DNA from: JAEUMW01 sp039807745
Lineage (GTDB): Bacteria; Pseudomonadota; Gammaproteobacteria; Burkholderiales; JAEUMW01
NCBI GenBank assembly: GCA_039807745.1
Contig: JBDHRV010000136.1
Location: 1 to 9,537, forward strand
DNA: 9,537 nucleotides
Direction: 5' to 3'
Part shown: one piece after another, positions 1-7,655 of the stretch
How positions within the stretch are numbered: the first letter of the stretch is position 1
Layout: each line of letters begins with the position of its first letter
The notes under the pieces: model-generated
The model's input: only the letters and a program-made list of their open reading frames with translations
Told to the model about the DNA's origin: nothing
Databases searched by the model: none
Program-made: the position numbers and the translations under genes

Positions 1-174
1 GGCAGGTGGGTGCTGCAGTGATGCGTGCATGGCCCCGCCAAGCCGAAGCCAAGACGCGCTGATGGCAATGCTTGCCTCGCGCCGGCAGCCCTGAGCACGG
101 GTTTGCCTTAGAATCGCCAGTGGTCCCCGGGTCAGGCAGGCGGGGAAAAGTCCGCGGTTACGGAGCCCAGCGCG
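1..174. promoter_or_regulatory. Leader region upstream of the DksA-like gene
   Basis: No complete gene is visible here. A TAGAAT hexamer at 109-114 resembles a -10 box, but there is no convincing -35 box 16-18 bases upstream of it. A GGAG at 162-165 lies nine bases before the ATG at 175 and is the likely ribosome binding site. The tail of an upstream gene may enter from the left: two forward frames end early, at 19-21 and at 60-62, and they cannot be told apart on so few codons. Confidence 0.35.
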
Positions 175-570
175 ATGGCGGAGCTTACGAAGGCAGAGAT
201 CAAGCGGCTCACCGTCGCACTCGACCAGCGCTATCGCCTGCTCGCGGAAGAAGTGCAGGCGGAGCTCGAACGATCGGGCGAGAGCAACTACATCGACCTT
301 GCGGGGGGTGTGCACGACATTGCCGACGAATCGATGGCGGACCTCCTGTCCGACCTGAGCGCGGAGAGCGTCCATCGGCAGATCAACGCAATGCGCGACA
401 TCGAGCAGGCGCTGCGGCGCGTCCGCGAAGGCGAATACGGCGAGTGCGCCGACTGCGGGGACGAGATCGGTTTCGAGCGCCTGCTTGCCTATCCGACGGC
501 GTCGCGTTGCATCGCGTGCCAGACCCGCAAGGAGAAGGGGTTCGGCGGCAATAGCCGGTCTTCGCTGTGA
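175..570 (+). CDS. DksA/TraR-family C4 zinc-finger protein
   Basis: A 131-residue protein of the DksA/TraR family. Members bind the RNA polymerase secondary channel and alter initiation, often together with ppGpp. Residues 1-85 are largely charged and helical, as expected of the coiled-coil arm. Four cysteines at 91, 94, 112 and 115 (CADC and CIAC) form the C-terminal zinc finger. The segment DIAD at 48-51 resembles the acidic DxxD tip of E. coli DksA, with Ser53 where DksA has Ala76. The protein is shorter than E. coli DksA (151 residues), so I do not name it dksA. The ATG at 175 has a GGAG nine bases upstream. The gene converges on gcvT with one base between the stop codons. Family assignment is firm; whether it acts like DksA on RNA polymerase is inference. 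Confidence 0.88.
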   Translation: MAELTKAEIKRLTVALDQRYRLLAEEVQAELERSGESNYIDLAGGVHDIADESMADLLSDLSAESVHRQINAMRDIEQALRRVREGEYGECADCGDEIGFERLLAYPTASRCIACQTRKEKGFGGNSRSSL

Positions 571-571
571 G

Positions 572-1699
572 TCAGCGCCTCTTGTAGCGCGTCGGCACGA
601 ACGGCATCGCGGCGACCGATGCCGGTACCGGCTGACCGCGGGCGATCGCGCTCAACGCCGCGCCCGTCGTCGCGAGCCCCGCCTCGACGTAGCCCATCGC
701 GACCGGAGCGCCGACGCTGGGACCGAAGCCGCCGCTCGTGACCATGCCGACGACGCGGCCGCCGGCATCGACCAGCTCGGCGCCTTCGCGTACCGGCATG
801 CGCCCCTGCGGCCGCAGACCCACGCGTTTCCTCGTGACGCCCTGCTCGAGCTGGGTCAGGATCGTCGTGGCACCCGGATAGCCGCCGGGGCGCGCGCCGC
901 CCGCCCGGCGCGACCTGGAGAGCGCCCACGCGAGGTCGGCCTCGACCGGCGTGGTGGCCGCATCGATGTCGTGACCGTAGAGGCACAACCCGGCTTCGAG
1001 TCGCAGCGAATCGCGCGCGCCGAGACCGATCGGCGCGACTTCCGGTTCGGCGAGGAGCAAGCGCGCGAGCGCCTCCGCGTGCTCGGCGGGCACCGAGATC
1101 TCGAAACCGTCTTCGCCCGTGTAGCCGGAGCGGCTGACGGTGCATGCAATGCCCGCGAGCGTTGCGGGGCCGACGGTCATGAACGTCATCGGCCCGGTTT
1201 CGGGCGCGAACCTGGCGAGCACCGCCCCCGCCTGCGGACCCTGCAAGGCGAACAGCGCGCGATCGGTGAGCTCCGTTACTTCGCAGCGGCCGTCGAGATG
1301 GGCGTGCAGGTGCGCGAAGTCCTGCGCCTTGCACGCGGCGTTGACGACGAGCAGCAGATGGTCGCCGAAGTTCGCGATCATGAGGTCGTCGCGAATGCCG
1401 CCCGCGTCGTTCGTGAAGAGCGCATAGCGCTGGCGGCCGACGCCGAGGTCGACCACGTCGACCGGCACCAGCGATTCGAGCGCCGCGGCCGCTGCGGCGC
1501 CGGCGAGCCGCACCTGCCCCATGTGCGAGACGTCGAAGAGCCCGGCCGCGGTGCGCGCGTGCAGGTGCTCCTTGAGGATGCCGTTCGGGTACTGCACCGG
1601 CATCTCGTAGCCCGCGAACGGGACCATGCGGGCGCCCAGCTCGCGATGCAGCGCGTACAGCGGTGTGCGCGCGAGGGCAGTGGAAGCGGGTTCGGTCAT
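572..1699 (-). CDS. gcvT: Glycine cleavage system T-protein (aminomethyltransferase)
   Basis: A 375-residue T-protein, close to the usual bacterial length of about 360-375. It takes the aminomethyl group from the GcvH lipoyl arm, passes the one-carbon unit to tetrahydrofolate as 5,10-methylene-THF and releases ammonia. Family hallmarks are the N-terminal TPLYALHRELGARMVPFAGY at about 12-31, FDVSHMGQ at 55-62, TNDAGGIRDD at 96-105 (the active-site acidic stretch), SGYTGEDGFE at 191-200 and LRLEAGLCLYGHD at 232-244. The frame stays open 57 codons further upstream, but that extension is low-complexity and Arg/Ala-rich and lies over the GcvR-like gene. The ATG at 1699 starts exactly at the family N-terminus. 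It overlaps the upstream stop codon as ATGA. The only Shine-Dalgarno candidate, AGGA about 12 bases upstream, is badly spaced, which fits translational coupling. It is the last gene of the operon. Confidence 0.96.
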   Translation of the reverse strand: MTEPASTALARTPLYALHRELGARMVPFAGYEMPVQYPNGILKEHLHARTAAGLFDVSHMGQVRLAGAAAAAALESLVPVDVVDLGVGRQRYALFTNDAGGIRDDLMIANFGDHLLLVVNAACKAQDFAHLHAHLDGRCEVTELTDRALFALQGPQAGAVLARFAPETGPMTFMTVGPATLAGIACTVSRSGYTGEDGFEISVPAEHAEALARLLLAEPEVAPIGLGARDSLRLEAGLCLYGHDIDAATTPVEADLAWALSRSRRAGGARPGGYPGATTILTQLEQGVTRKRVGLRPQGRMPVREGAELVDAGGRVVGMVTSGGFGPSVGAPVAMGYVEAGLATTGAALSAIARGQPVPASVAAMPFVPTRYKRR

Positions 1700-2241
1700 G
1701 TCGGTCGGTCGTCCTGCGCGGCAGCCTCGTCGAGGCTCACGTCCACCATCAGTTCGTTCGCGAGCGTCTCCAGCAGCGCGCGCAGCCCCGCGGTAGCGAG
1801 CTCGCGCGGCACCCGCAGTCGCGCCTGTGCCTTGAAGAGCGTTTCGCCGGAGAAGGATCCGCTGACGCAAGCCGTCTCCAGATCTTCGATGTTGACGCCG
1901 CGCTCGGCCAGCAGGCGCGAGATGTCGCGCACGATGCCCGGGCGGTCCTGTCCGACGAGTTCGAGCTCGAGCAGCCGGCTGCCCTCCGGCGACGCTTCAG
2001 CGGCGCTTCGCTCGATCACGAGGTGCAGCCATTGCGCCTCCAGCTTGCGCAGCGCACCGATCAGGGCGTCGGCCTGCGTCTGCGGCACGGTGACGAGCAG
2101 GATGCCGGCGAACTTGCCGCCGAGGCTCGCCATGCGCGTCTCGGTCCAGTTGCCCTCGAAGGCGGCGATCGTGTCGGAGAGGGTGCTCACGAGCCCAGGG
2201 CGATCGTTGCCGACGACGGTGAGCACGAGGGACGTTCTCAT
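1696..2241 (-). CDS. GcvR-like double ACT-domain protein
   Basis: A 181-residue protein made of two ACT domains, roughly residues 4-75 and 90-168. Each begins with the typical strand-turn motif: GNDRPG at 11-16 and GQDRPG at 97-102. This layout and length match the GcvR family; in E. coli GcvR (about 190 residues) opposes GcvA activation of the gcv operon and is released by glycine. There is no DNA-binding domain, so it would act through a protein partner or as a ligand sensor. The ATG at 2241 is chosen because the 79-residue upstream extension is non-conserved and antisense-like, and because an AGGAGA ribosome binding site sits in the 13-base gap after gcvP. Its stop overlaps the gcvT start (ATGA). 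No gcvA is visible in this window. Family is clear; glycine sensing is inferred from homology and operon position. Confidence 0.85.
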   Translation of the reverse strand: MRTSLVLTVVGNDRPGLVSTLSDTIAAFEGNWTETRMASLGGKFAGILLVTVPQTQADALIGALRKLEAQWLHLVIERSAAEASPEGSRLLELELVGQDRPGIVRDISRLLAERGVNIEDLETACVSGSFSGETLFKAQARLRVPRELATAGLRALLETLANELMVDVSLDEAAAQDDRPT

Positions 2242-2254
2242 GTGGCTCTCCTGA
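2242..2254 (-). promoter_or_regulatory. Ribosome binding site in the gcvP to gcvR-like gap
   Basis: The 13 bases between the gcvP TAG and the ATG of the ACT-domain gene read TCAGGAGAGCCAC on the coding strand. AGGAGA is a good Shine-Dalgarno match at normal spacing. It settles the start of the downstream gene and implies independent ribosome loading here, unlike the neighbouring overlapped junctions. Confidence 0.75.
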
Positions 2255-5143
2255 CTACGCGGGTTCGACTTGCTCGTAGGCGGATACGGGCGGGCAGGCG
2301 CACACCAGATTGCGGTCGCCGTAGACGTTGTCGACGCGGCCCACGGGCGGCCAATACTTGTTCGCGCGCAGCGTGGGCACCGGAAACACCGCCGTCTCGC
2401 GCGAATAGGGATGATCCCATGGTCCGGCGAGCGTTTGTGCAGTATGCGGTGCATGCTTGAGCGGATTGTCCTTCGCATCCAGCTCGCCCGTCTCCACGGC
2501 GCGGATCTCTGCGCGGACGCGGACCATGGCGTCGCAGAAGCGGTCGAGCTCGGCCTTCGACTCGCTTTCCGTCGGCTCGATCATGAGCGTGCCCGCCACC
2601 GGAAAGGACATCGTCGGTGCGTGGAAACCGAAGTCGATCAGCCGTTTCGCTACGTCCTCCACGGTGATCCCGGTCTGGTCCGTGATCTGGCGCAGATCGA
2701 TGATGCACTCGTGCGCCACCCGCCCTCGGTCTCCGGTGTAGAGGATGGGGTAGTGGGGTGCCAGGCGCTGCGCAACGTAGTTCGCGTTCAGGATCGCGAT
2801 CGCGCTCGCATGCCTGAGACCCGCGGCGCCCATGAGCGAGATATACACCCAGCTGATCGGCAGGATGCTCGCGCTGCCCCAGGGCGCGGCCGACACGGCG
2901 CCGATGCCGGACAAGCCGACCACGCGGTGGCCGGGCAGGAAGGGCGCGAGATGCGCCTTGACCCCGATCGGCCCGACACCGGGGCCGCCGCCGCCGTGCG
3001 GAATGCAGAACGTCTTGTGCAGGTTCAGGTGCGACACGTCGCCGCCGAAGCGGCCGGGCTCGCAGAGCCCGACCATCGCGTTGAGGTTCGCGCCGTCGAT
3101 GTATACCTGACCGCCGTGCGCGTGCACGACGTCGCAGATCTCGCGCACCTGTGCCTCGAACACGCCGTGGGTCGAGGGATAGGTGATCATGATGGCGGCG
3201 AGGTTCGCGGCGTGCTTTGCTGCCTTCGCGGTGAGGTCGCCGAGGTCGACGTTGCCGCGCTCGTCGCACTGGACCACCACCACCTGCATGCCGGCCATCT
3301 GCGCACTCGCCGGGTTGGTGCCGTGTGCCGAGCTCGGAATCAGGCACACGTTGCGGTGACCTTCGCCGCGGCTGGCGTGCCACGCGCGAATCGCGAGCAG
3401 GCCGGCGTACTCGCCCTGCGAGCCGGCGTTGGGCTGCAGCGAGACGGCGTCGTATCCGGTACACGCGCACAGCATGCGCTCGAGGTCCGCGATCAGTTGC
3501 GCGTAACCCGCGGCTTGGTCGGTCGGCGCGAACGGGTGCAGTCCTGCGAACTCGCGCCACGTGATCGGGATCATCTCCGTCGTCGCGTTGAGCTTCATCG
3601 TGCACGATCCCAGCGGAATCATCGTCCGATCGAGGGCGAGATCCTTGTCGGCGAGGCTGCGCAGATAGCGCAGCATGGCCGTCTCGGAGTGATGTGCGGT
3701 GAAAACGGGGTGGGTGAGGAAGGCGCTCGTGCGGGCAAGGGCGGCCGGAATCGCGTCGGGTGTCGTCGGCTCGATCTGCGCGAACACGGGCGCCTGCGCG
3801 GCAGTGAAGAGCGACCACAGCGCTTCCACGTCGGCGGGCGTCGTGGTCTCGTCGAGCGAGATGCCGATGGTCTGCCCATCCACCTCGCGCAGGTTGATGC
3901 GCTGCGCCCGCGCCGCGGCGTGGAGATCCGCAGTGCGCGCCCCCGTGCGCAGCGTGAGGGTGTCGAAGAACGCGTCGTGCACGACATCGCAGCCCGCGCG
4001 CCGCAGTCCGGCTGCAAGCGCCGCAGTCAGCCGGTGCACGCGCTCGGCGATGGTCCTGAGGCCGCGCGGCCCATGCCATACCGCGTACATCGACGCGATC
4101 ACGGCAAGCAGTACCTGCGCCGTGCAGATGTTGCTGGTCGCCTTCTCGCGGCGGATGTGCTGCTCGCGCGTCTGCATCGCCAGCCGGTAGGCCGGATTGC
4201 CTTTGCTGTCGATCGACACGCCGACGAGCCGCCCCGGCATCATGCGCTTATGGGCATCGCGCGTTGCGAAGTAGGCGGCGTGGGGACCGCCGTAACCCAT
4301 GGGGACGCCGAAGCGCTGGGCGCTGCCGACGGCGACATCGGCGCCGAGCTCGCCCGGCGATGCCAGGAGCGTGAGCGCGAGCAGATCGGCCGCCAGCGCC
4401 ACCAGCGCGCCGTGCGCGTGCGCGTGCTCGATCGTGGCGCGGTAGTCGTGGATCGCGCCCGACGACGCGGGATACTGCAGCAGGACGCCGAAGCATGCGC
4501 GTGCGTCGAGCTCGCTCGCGGGATCACCGACGACCACCTCGATCCCGAGCGGTTCGGCGCGGGTGGTCACGACCTCGATCGTCTGCGGATGGCAATCCCG
4601 CGCGACGAAGAACTTCTTGCCCGCGCTCTTCGAGACGCGCCGGCAGAACGCCATGGCCTCCGCGGCCGCGGTTCCCTCGTCCAGCATCGAGGCGTTCGCG
4701 ATCTCGAGCCCGGTCAAGTCCGCGACCATGGTCTGGAAGTTGAGCAGAGCTTCCAGCCGTCCCTGCGAGATCTCCGGCTGGTAGGGCGTGTACGCCGTGT
4801 ACCACGCCGGGTTCTCGAGGATGTTGCGCAGGATCACGGGCGGCGTGTGGCAGTCGTAGTAGCCCATCCCGATGTAGGACTTGAACACCTCATTGCGCTG
4901 CGCGATGCCTCGCAGCTCGCCCAGGATCTCCGCTTCCGTGCGCGGTGCGCCGATGGCGAGGGCCTCGCCGGAGCGGATGGCAGGCGGCACGACAGCGTCG
5001 ATCAAGGCGTCGAGCGAATCGAGCCCGAGCGTGTCCAGCATGAGCGCTTGCTCGCGCGCGTCGGGCCCGATGTGGCGGCGCTGGAAATCGTCGCGCCGCT
5101 CGAGCTCGTCGAACGTGCGGCGCTGAATCAGTGGCCGGTTCAT
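2255..5143 (-). CDS. gcvP: Glycine dehydrogenase (decarboxylating), P-protein
   Basis: A 962-residue single-chain P-protein, the fused form typical of proteobacteria (E. coli GcvP is 957). It is a PLP enzyme that decarboxylates glycine and transfers the aminomethyl group to the lipoyl arm of GcvH. The N-terminal half carries RRHIGPD (22-28), YDCHTPPVILRNILENPAWY (96-115) and TPYQPEISQGRLE (119-131). The C-terminal half carries MIPLGSCTMKLNATTEM (508-524), PSSAHGTNPASAQMAGM (603-619) and SHLNLHKTFCIPHGGGGPG (704-722). Lys710 in NLHKTF is the expected Schiff-base lysine, matching Lys708 in E. coli. No truncation or frameshift is seen. The start at 5143 overlaps the gcvH stop as TGATG with no obvious Shine-Dalgarno, which suggests translation coupled to gcvH. 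Confidence 0.98.
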   Translation of the reverse strand: MNRPLIQRRTFDELERRDDFQRRHIGPDAREQALMLDTLGLDSLDALIDAVVPPAIRSGEALAIGAPRTEAEILGELRGIAQRNEVFKSYIGMGYYDCHTPPVILRNILENPAWYTAYTPYQPEISQGRLEALLNFQTMVADLTGLEIANASMLDEGTAAAEAMAFCRRVSKSAGKKFFVARDCHPQTIEVVTTRAEPLGIEVVVGDPASELDARACFGVLLQYPASSGAIHDYRATIEHAHAHGALVALAADLLALTLLASPGELGADVAVGSAQRFGVPMGYGGPHAAYFATRDAHKRMMPGRLVGVSIDSKGNPAYRLAMQTREQHIRREKATSNICTAQVLLAVIASMYAVWHGPRGLRTIAERVHRLTAALAAGLRRAGCDVVHDAFFDTLTLRTGARTADLHAAARAQRINLREVDGQTIGISLDETTTPADVEALWSLFTAAQAPVFAQIEPTTPDAIPAALARTSAFLTHPVFTAHHSETAMLRYLRSLADKDLALDRTMIPLGSCTMKLNATTEMIPITWREFAGLHPFAPTDQAAGYAQLIADLERMLCACTGYDAVSLQPNAGSQGEYAGLLAIRAWHASRGEGHRNVCLIPSSAHGTNPASAQMAGMQVVVVQCDERGNVDLGDLTAKAAKHAANLAAIMITYPSTHGVFEAQVREICDVVHAHGGQVYIDGANLNAMVGLCEPGRFGGDVSHLNLHKTFCIPHGGGGPGVGPIGVKAHLAPFLPGHRVVGLSGIGAVSAAPWGSASILPISWVYISLMGAAGLRHASAIAILNANYVAQRLAPHYPILYTGDRGRVAHECIIDLRQITDQTGITVEDVAKRLIDFGFHAPTMSFPVAGTLMIEPTESESKAELDRFCDAMVRVRAEIRAVETGELDAKDNPLKHAPHTAQTLAGPWDHPYSRETAVFPVPTLRANKYWPPVGRVDNVYGDRNLVCACPPVSAYEQVEPA

Positions 5144-5523
5144 CAGTCGAGGCTCGCGACGTATTTCTCGTAGGCGGCTTCGTCGAGCAGGTTCGACGCG
5201 GCCGCGGGATCCGCCACCTTGATCTTCACGAACCAGCCGTCGCCGAGCGGGTCGCTGTTCACCATGCCCGGATCATCCACGAGGCTTTCGTTCACTTCGA
5301 TCACAGTGCCCGCGACGGGCAGCTTGAGATCGCTCGCTGCCTTCACCGATTCGATCACCGCTGCATCGGCGCCCTGCTCGAAGGCCGTGCCGACTTCCGG
5401 CAGCCCGACGAAGACCAGGTCGCCCAACTGCTTCTGCGCGTAGTCGGTGATGCCCACGGTGGCCGTGCCGTCGTCGTCCATCCGCAGCCAGTCGTGTTCT
5501 TCGGTGAATCTCGTCTCGCCCAT
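5143..5523 (-). CDS. gcvH: Glycine cleavage system H-protein (lipoyl carrier)
   Basis: A 126-residue H-protein, near the usual 125-130. Its lipoylated lysine carries the aminomethyl intermediate from GcvP to GcvT and delivers electrons to dihydrolipoyl dehydrogenase. The lipoyl motif ESVKAASDL spans 58-66, with Lys61 as the modified residue. TEEHDWLR (7-14), GITDYAQKQLGDLVFV (24-39), GTVIEVNESL (72-81) and LGDGWFVKIK (93-102) are family-typical. The frame is open 38 codons further upstream, but the ATG at 5523 begins at the conserved N-terminus and has GGAGAAGG about six bases upstream. It is the first gene of the operon, so the promoter should lie in 5524-5718. The enzyme attaching the lipoyl group is not in the window. 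Confidence 0.97.
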   Translation of the reverse strand: MGETRFTEEHDWLRMDDDGTATVGITDYAQKQLGDLVFVGLPEVGTAFEQGADAAVIESVKAASDLKLPVAGTVIEVNESLVDDPGMVNSDPLGDGWFVKIKVADPAAASNLLDEAAYEKYVASLD

Positions 5524-5718
5524 GTCGACCTTCTCCCATGCAAGGATGCTTCGGCTGCGGCGAAGCGTGATCGCGATCCGCCGCAGCTCAGGGCGGAATT
5601 CTATAGCTGATCGGCGCATCGGTGTGATGCAGCGCAATACCTCTTCCTCGACTCCGGCTGTCCAAGCGTGTCACCGAACGTTAGACTGCGCCGCACGCCG
5701 CCCTCGCGATGAATCCCC
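5524..5718. promoter_or_regulatory. Divergent intergenic region between gcvH and uup
   Basis: These 195 bases lie between two divergent starts and should hold both promoters. For gcvH, the reverse strand of 5598-5605 reads TATAGAAT, a good -10-like box, but no matching -35 is seen. For uup, TTAGAC at 5681-5686 is a weak -10 candidate. Possible operators or leader structures are a hairpin with arms GCTTCG (5548-5553) and CGAAGC (5561-5566), the palindrome GATCGCGATC (5569-5578) and the inverted repeat GCATC/GATGC (5616-5620, 5626-5630). I could not find the conserved core of a glycine riboswitch on the gcv strand. Confidence 0.5.
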
Positions 5719-7608
5719 ATGCCTCTTATCACGCTCAAGCAGGTTTCGCTCGCCTATGGTCACTGGCCGATGCTCGATCGCGCGGACCTCGTGATCGAGG
5801 CGGGGGAGCGCATCGGGTTGATCGGGCGCAACGGCACCGGCAAGTCGAGCCTGCTGCGGCTCATGGCAGGGCAGGGCGAGCCGGATGACGGCGAAATCTG
5901 GCGCGCGCCGGGGCTGCGCATCGCACTGGTGGAGCAGGAGCCGGTGCTCGATGCCGCGATGACCGTGTTCGAGTGCGCGGCGGAAGGGCTCGGCGCGGTC
6001 AACGAGCAACTGGTCGAATACCACCGGCTCGCCGCGTTGCTCGCGGAACGGCACGAGGACGCGGCGCTGCTCGATCGGCTGCACGCGGTGCAGGAGCGGC
6101 TCGAAGCCGGCGACGGCTGGCGTCTTGCGAGCCGCATCGACAGTGTGCTCACCGCGCTCACGCTCGATGCCGATGCCGCGGTCGCGACGCTGTCGGGCGG
6201 CGTGCGGCGGCGCGTGGCGCTGGCCCGCGCGCTGGTGCGGGAGCCGGGGCTGCTGCTGCTCGATGAGCCGACCAACCATCTCGACCTCGACACCATCGAC
6301 TGGCTCGAAAGCTTCCTGGCGGGCTTCCCCGGCACGCTCGTGACCGTGACGCACGACCGTCGCTTCCTCGACCGGGTCGCGAATCGCATCGTGGAGCTCG
6401 ACCGCGGGCGGCTCACTGCTTTCGCCGGCAGCTTTTCCGACTACCAGGCCGCGAAGGCGAAGCAGCTCGCGGACGAGGCAGTGCAGGACGAAAAGTTCGA
6501 CAAGCTGCTCGCGCAGGAGGAGGTCTGGATCCGCAAGGGCATCGAGGCGCGGCGCACGCGCAACGAGGGGCGCGTGCGGCGCCTGGAGCAGCTGCGGCGC
6601 GAGCGCGCGGCGCGCCGCGACCGCATCGGCAGCGTGAAGCTCGAGCTCGCCCTCGGCGAGCGCTCCGGGCAGCTCGTCGCCGAACTGCAGCACGTGAGCA
6701 AGACCTTTGGCGAGCGCACCGTGATCCGCGACTTCGGCACGCGCATCCTGCGCGGCGACCGGGTCGGCATCGTCGGTCCGAACGGCGCCGGCAAGACCAC
6801 GCTGCTCAGGATCATCCTGGGCGAGCTCGCGCCCGACCACGGCAGCGTGCGGCTCGGCACCCGTCTCACCGTCGCCTACTTCGATCAGCTGCGCGCGCAG
6901 CTCGACGAGGCCGCTGCGCTCACCGACGTGGTGAGTCAGGGCTCGGATTTCGTGGAAATCGATGGCGCGCGGCGGCACGTCATCGGCTACCTCGGGGACT
7001 TCCTGTTCCCGCCGGAGCGTGCGCGCGCCAAGGTCTCGTCGCTCTCGGGCGGGGAACGCAATCGCCTGCTGCTCGCGCGTCTCTTCTCGCGTCCGGCCAA
7101 CGCGCTGGTGCTGGACGAGCCGACCAACGACCTCGACATCGATACCCTCGAGCTGCTGGAAGACCTGTTGCAGCGTTACCGCGGGACCGTCTTTCTGGTG
7201 AGCCACGACCGCGCCTTTCTCGACAACGTGGTGACCCAGGTGATCGCGGTCGAAGGCGACGGCACGGTGCGCGAGTTTGCGGGAGGCTACGACGACTGGA
7301 TGCGCGCGCGCGCCGCGCCGATGCCCGAGCCGAGCGTGCCCGACGCGCCGCCGGCCGCTGCCCCTGCGGCCCGCCCCCGGCGCCCGCGGCTGAGCTTCAA
7401 CGAGACACGCGAGCTCGCGGCACTGCCGGAACGCATCGCTGCTCTCGAGGCCGAGCAGAAGGCGATCGGCGAACGTCTTGCCGACCCCGCGCTGTACCGC
7501 GAGCGCGCCGCAGAGGTGGCGCCGCTGCAGGCGCGTTTCGACGCGATCGAGAGCGAGCTGCTCGACCTGCTCGCCCGCTGGGAGGCGCTCGACGCCGAGT
7601 CCCGATAG
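5719..7608 (+). CDS. uup: ABC-F family ATPase, Uup type
   Basis: A 629-residue cytosolic ABC-F protein with two nucleotide-binding domains and no membrane segments; E. coli Uup is 635. Walker A motifs are GRNGTGKS (36-43) and GPNGAGKT (353-360). Signature motifs are LSGGV (158-162) and LSGGE (442-446). Walker B ends in DEPTNHLD (182-189) and DEPTNDLD (466-473). The interdomain linker has QEEVWIRKGIEARRTRNEGR at about 266-285, the Uup-specific arm. A Pro/Ala-rich stretch (about 530-556) leads to a C-terminal coiled coil (about 559-629), which in E. coli Uup helps bind branched DNA; ABC-F proteins also act on ribosomes. The ATG at 5719 matches the family N-terminus, yet no purine-rich Shine-Dalgarno precedes it. 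Uup is firmer than other ABC-F subgroups because of the arm and the C-terminal coil. Confidence 0.93.
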   Translation: MPLITLKQVSLAYGHWPMLDRADLVIEAGERIGLIGRNGTGKSSLLRLMAGQGEPDDGEIWRAPGLRIALVEQEPVLDAAMTVFECAAEGLGAVNEQLVEYHRLAALLAERHEDAALLDRLHAVQERLEAGDGWRLASRIDSVLTALTLDADAAVATLSGGVRRRVALARALVREPGLLLLDEPTNHLDLDTIDWLESFLAGFPGTLVTVTHDRRFLDRVANRIVELDRGRLTAFAGSFSDYQAAKAKQLADEAVQDEKFDKLLAQEEVWIRKGIEARRTRNEGRVRRLEQLRRERAARRDRIGSVKLELALGERSGQLVAELQHVSKTFGERTVIRDFGTRILRGDRVGIVGPNGAGKTTLLRIILGELAPDHGSVRLGTRLTVAYFDQLRAQLDEAAALTDVVSQGSDFVEIDGARRHVIGYLGDFLFPPERARAKVSSLSGGERNRLLLARLFSRPANALVLDEPTNDLDIDTLELLEDLLQRYRGTVFLVSHDRAFLDNVVTQVIAVEGDGTVREFAGGYDDWMRARAAPMPEPSVPDAPPAAAPAARPRRPRLSFNETRELAALPERIAALEAEQKAIGERLADPALYRERAAEVAPLQARFDAIESELLDLLARWEALDAESR

Positions 7609-7655
7609 AATGAAACGCAGAAAACGTCCGTCAAGGGACACAGAGGAAACGGGAC

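Noticed and set aside
3..62. Possible C-terminal tail of an upstream gene ending in TGA at 60-62
   Set aside because: Only 19 codons are visible, third positions are not strongly GC-biased, and another frame ending at 19-21 looks equally good.
131..160. GGGGAAAAGTCCGCGG resembles the GGAAAGUCC element of RNase P RNA
   Set aside because: The remaining conserved RNase P RNA elements are absent and a protein gene starts directly downstream, so the match is too short to mean anything.
485..2254. An open frame of 589 codons on the plus strand opposite gcvT and the ACT-domain gene
   Set aside because: It lies antisense to two recognisable genes, has low-complexity Arg-rich content and has no plausible start signal.
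2270..5173. A long open frame on the plus strand (967 codons) opposite gcvP
   Set aside because: It is antisense to a clearly conserved gcvP, has a biased Arg/Ala/His-rich composition and shows no recognisable domain. Such frames are common opposite high-GC genes.
7626..7639. GTCC/GGAC inverted repeat between uup and the DUF2189 gene
   Set aside because: A four-base stem with no T tract just before a ribosome binding site is too weak to call a terminator or operator.
5671..7641. An open frame of 656 codons on the minus strand opposite uup
   Set aside because: The sense strand encodes a full Uup with all its ATPase motifs. The antisense product is Ala/Arg/Gly-rich with no known fold.
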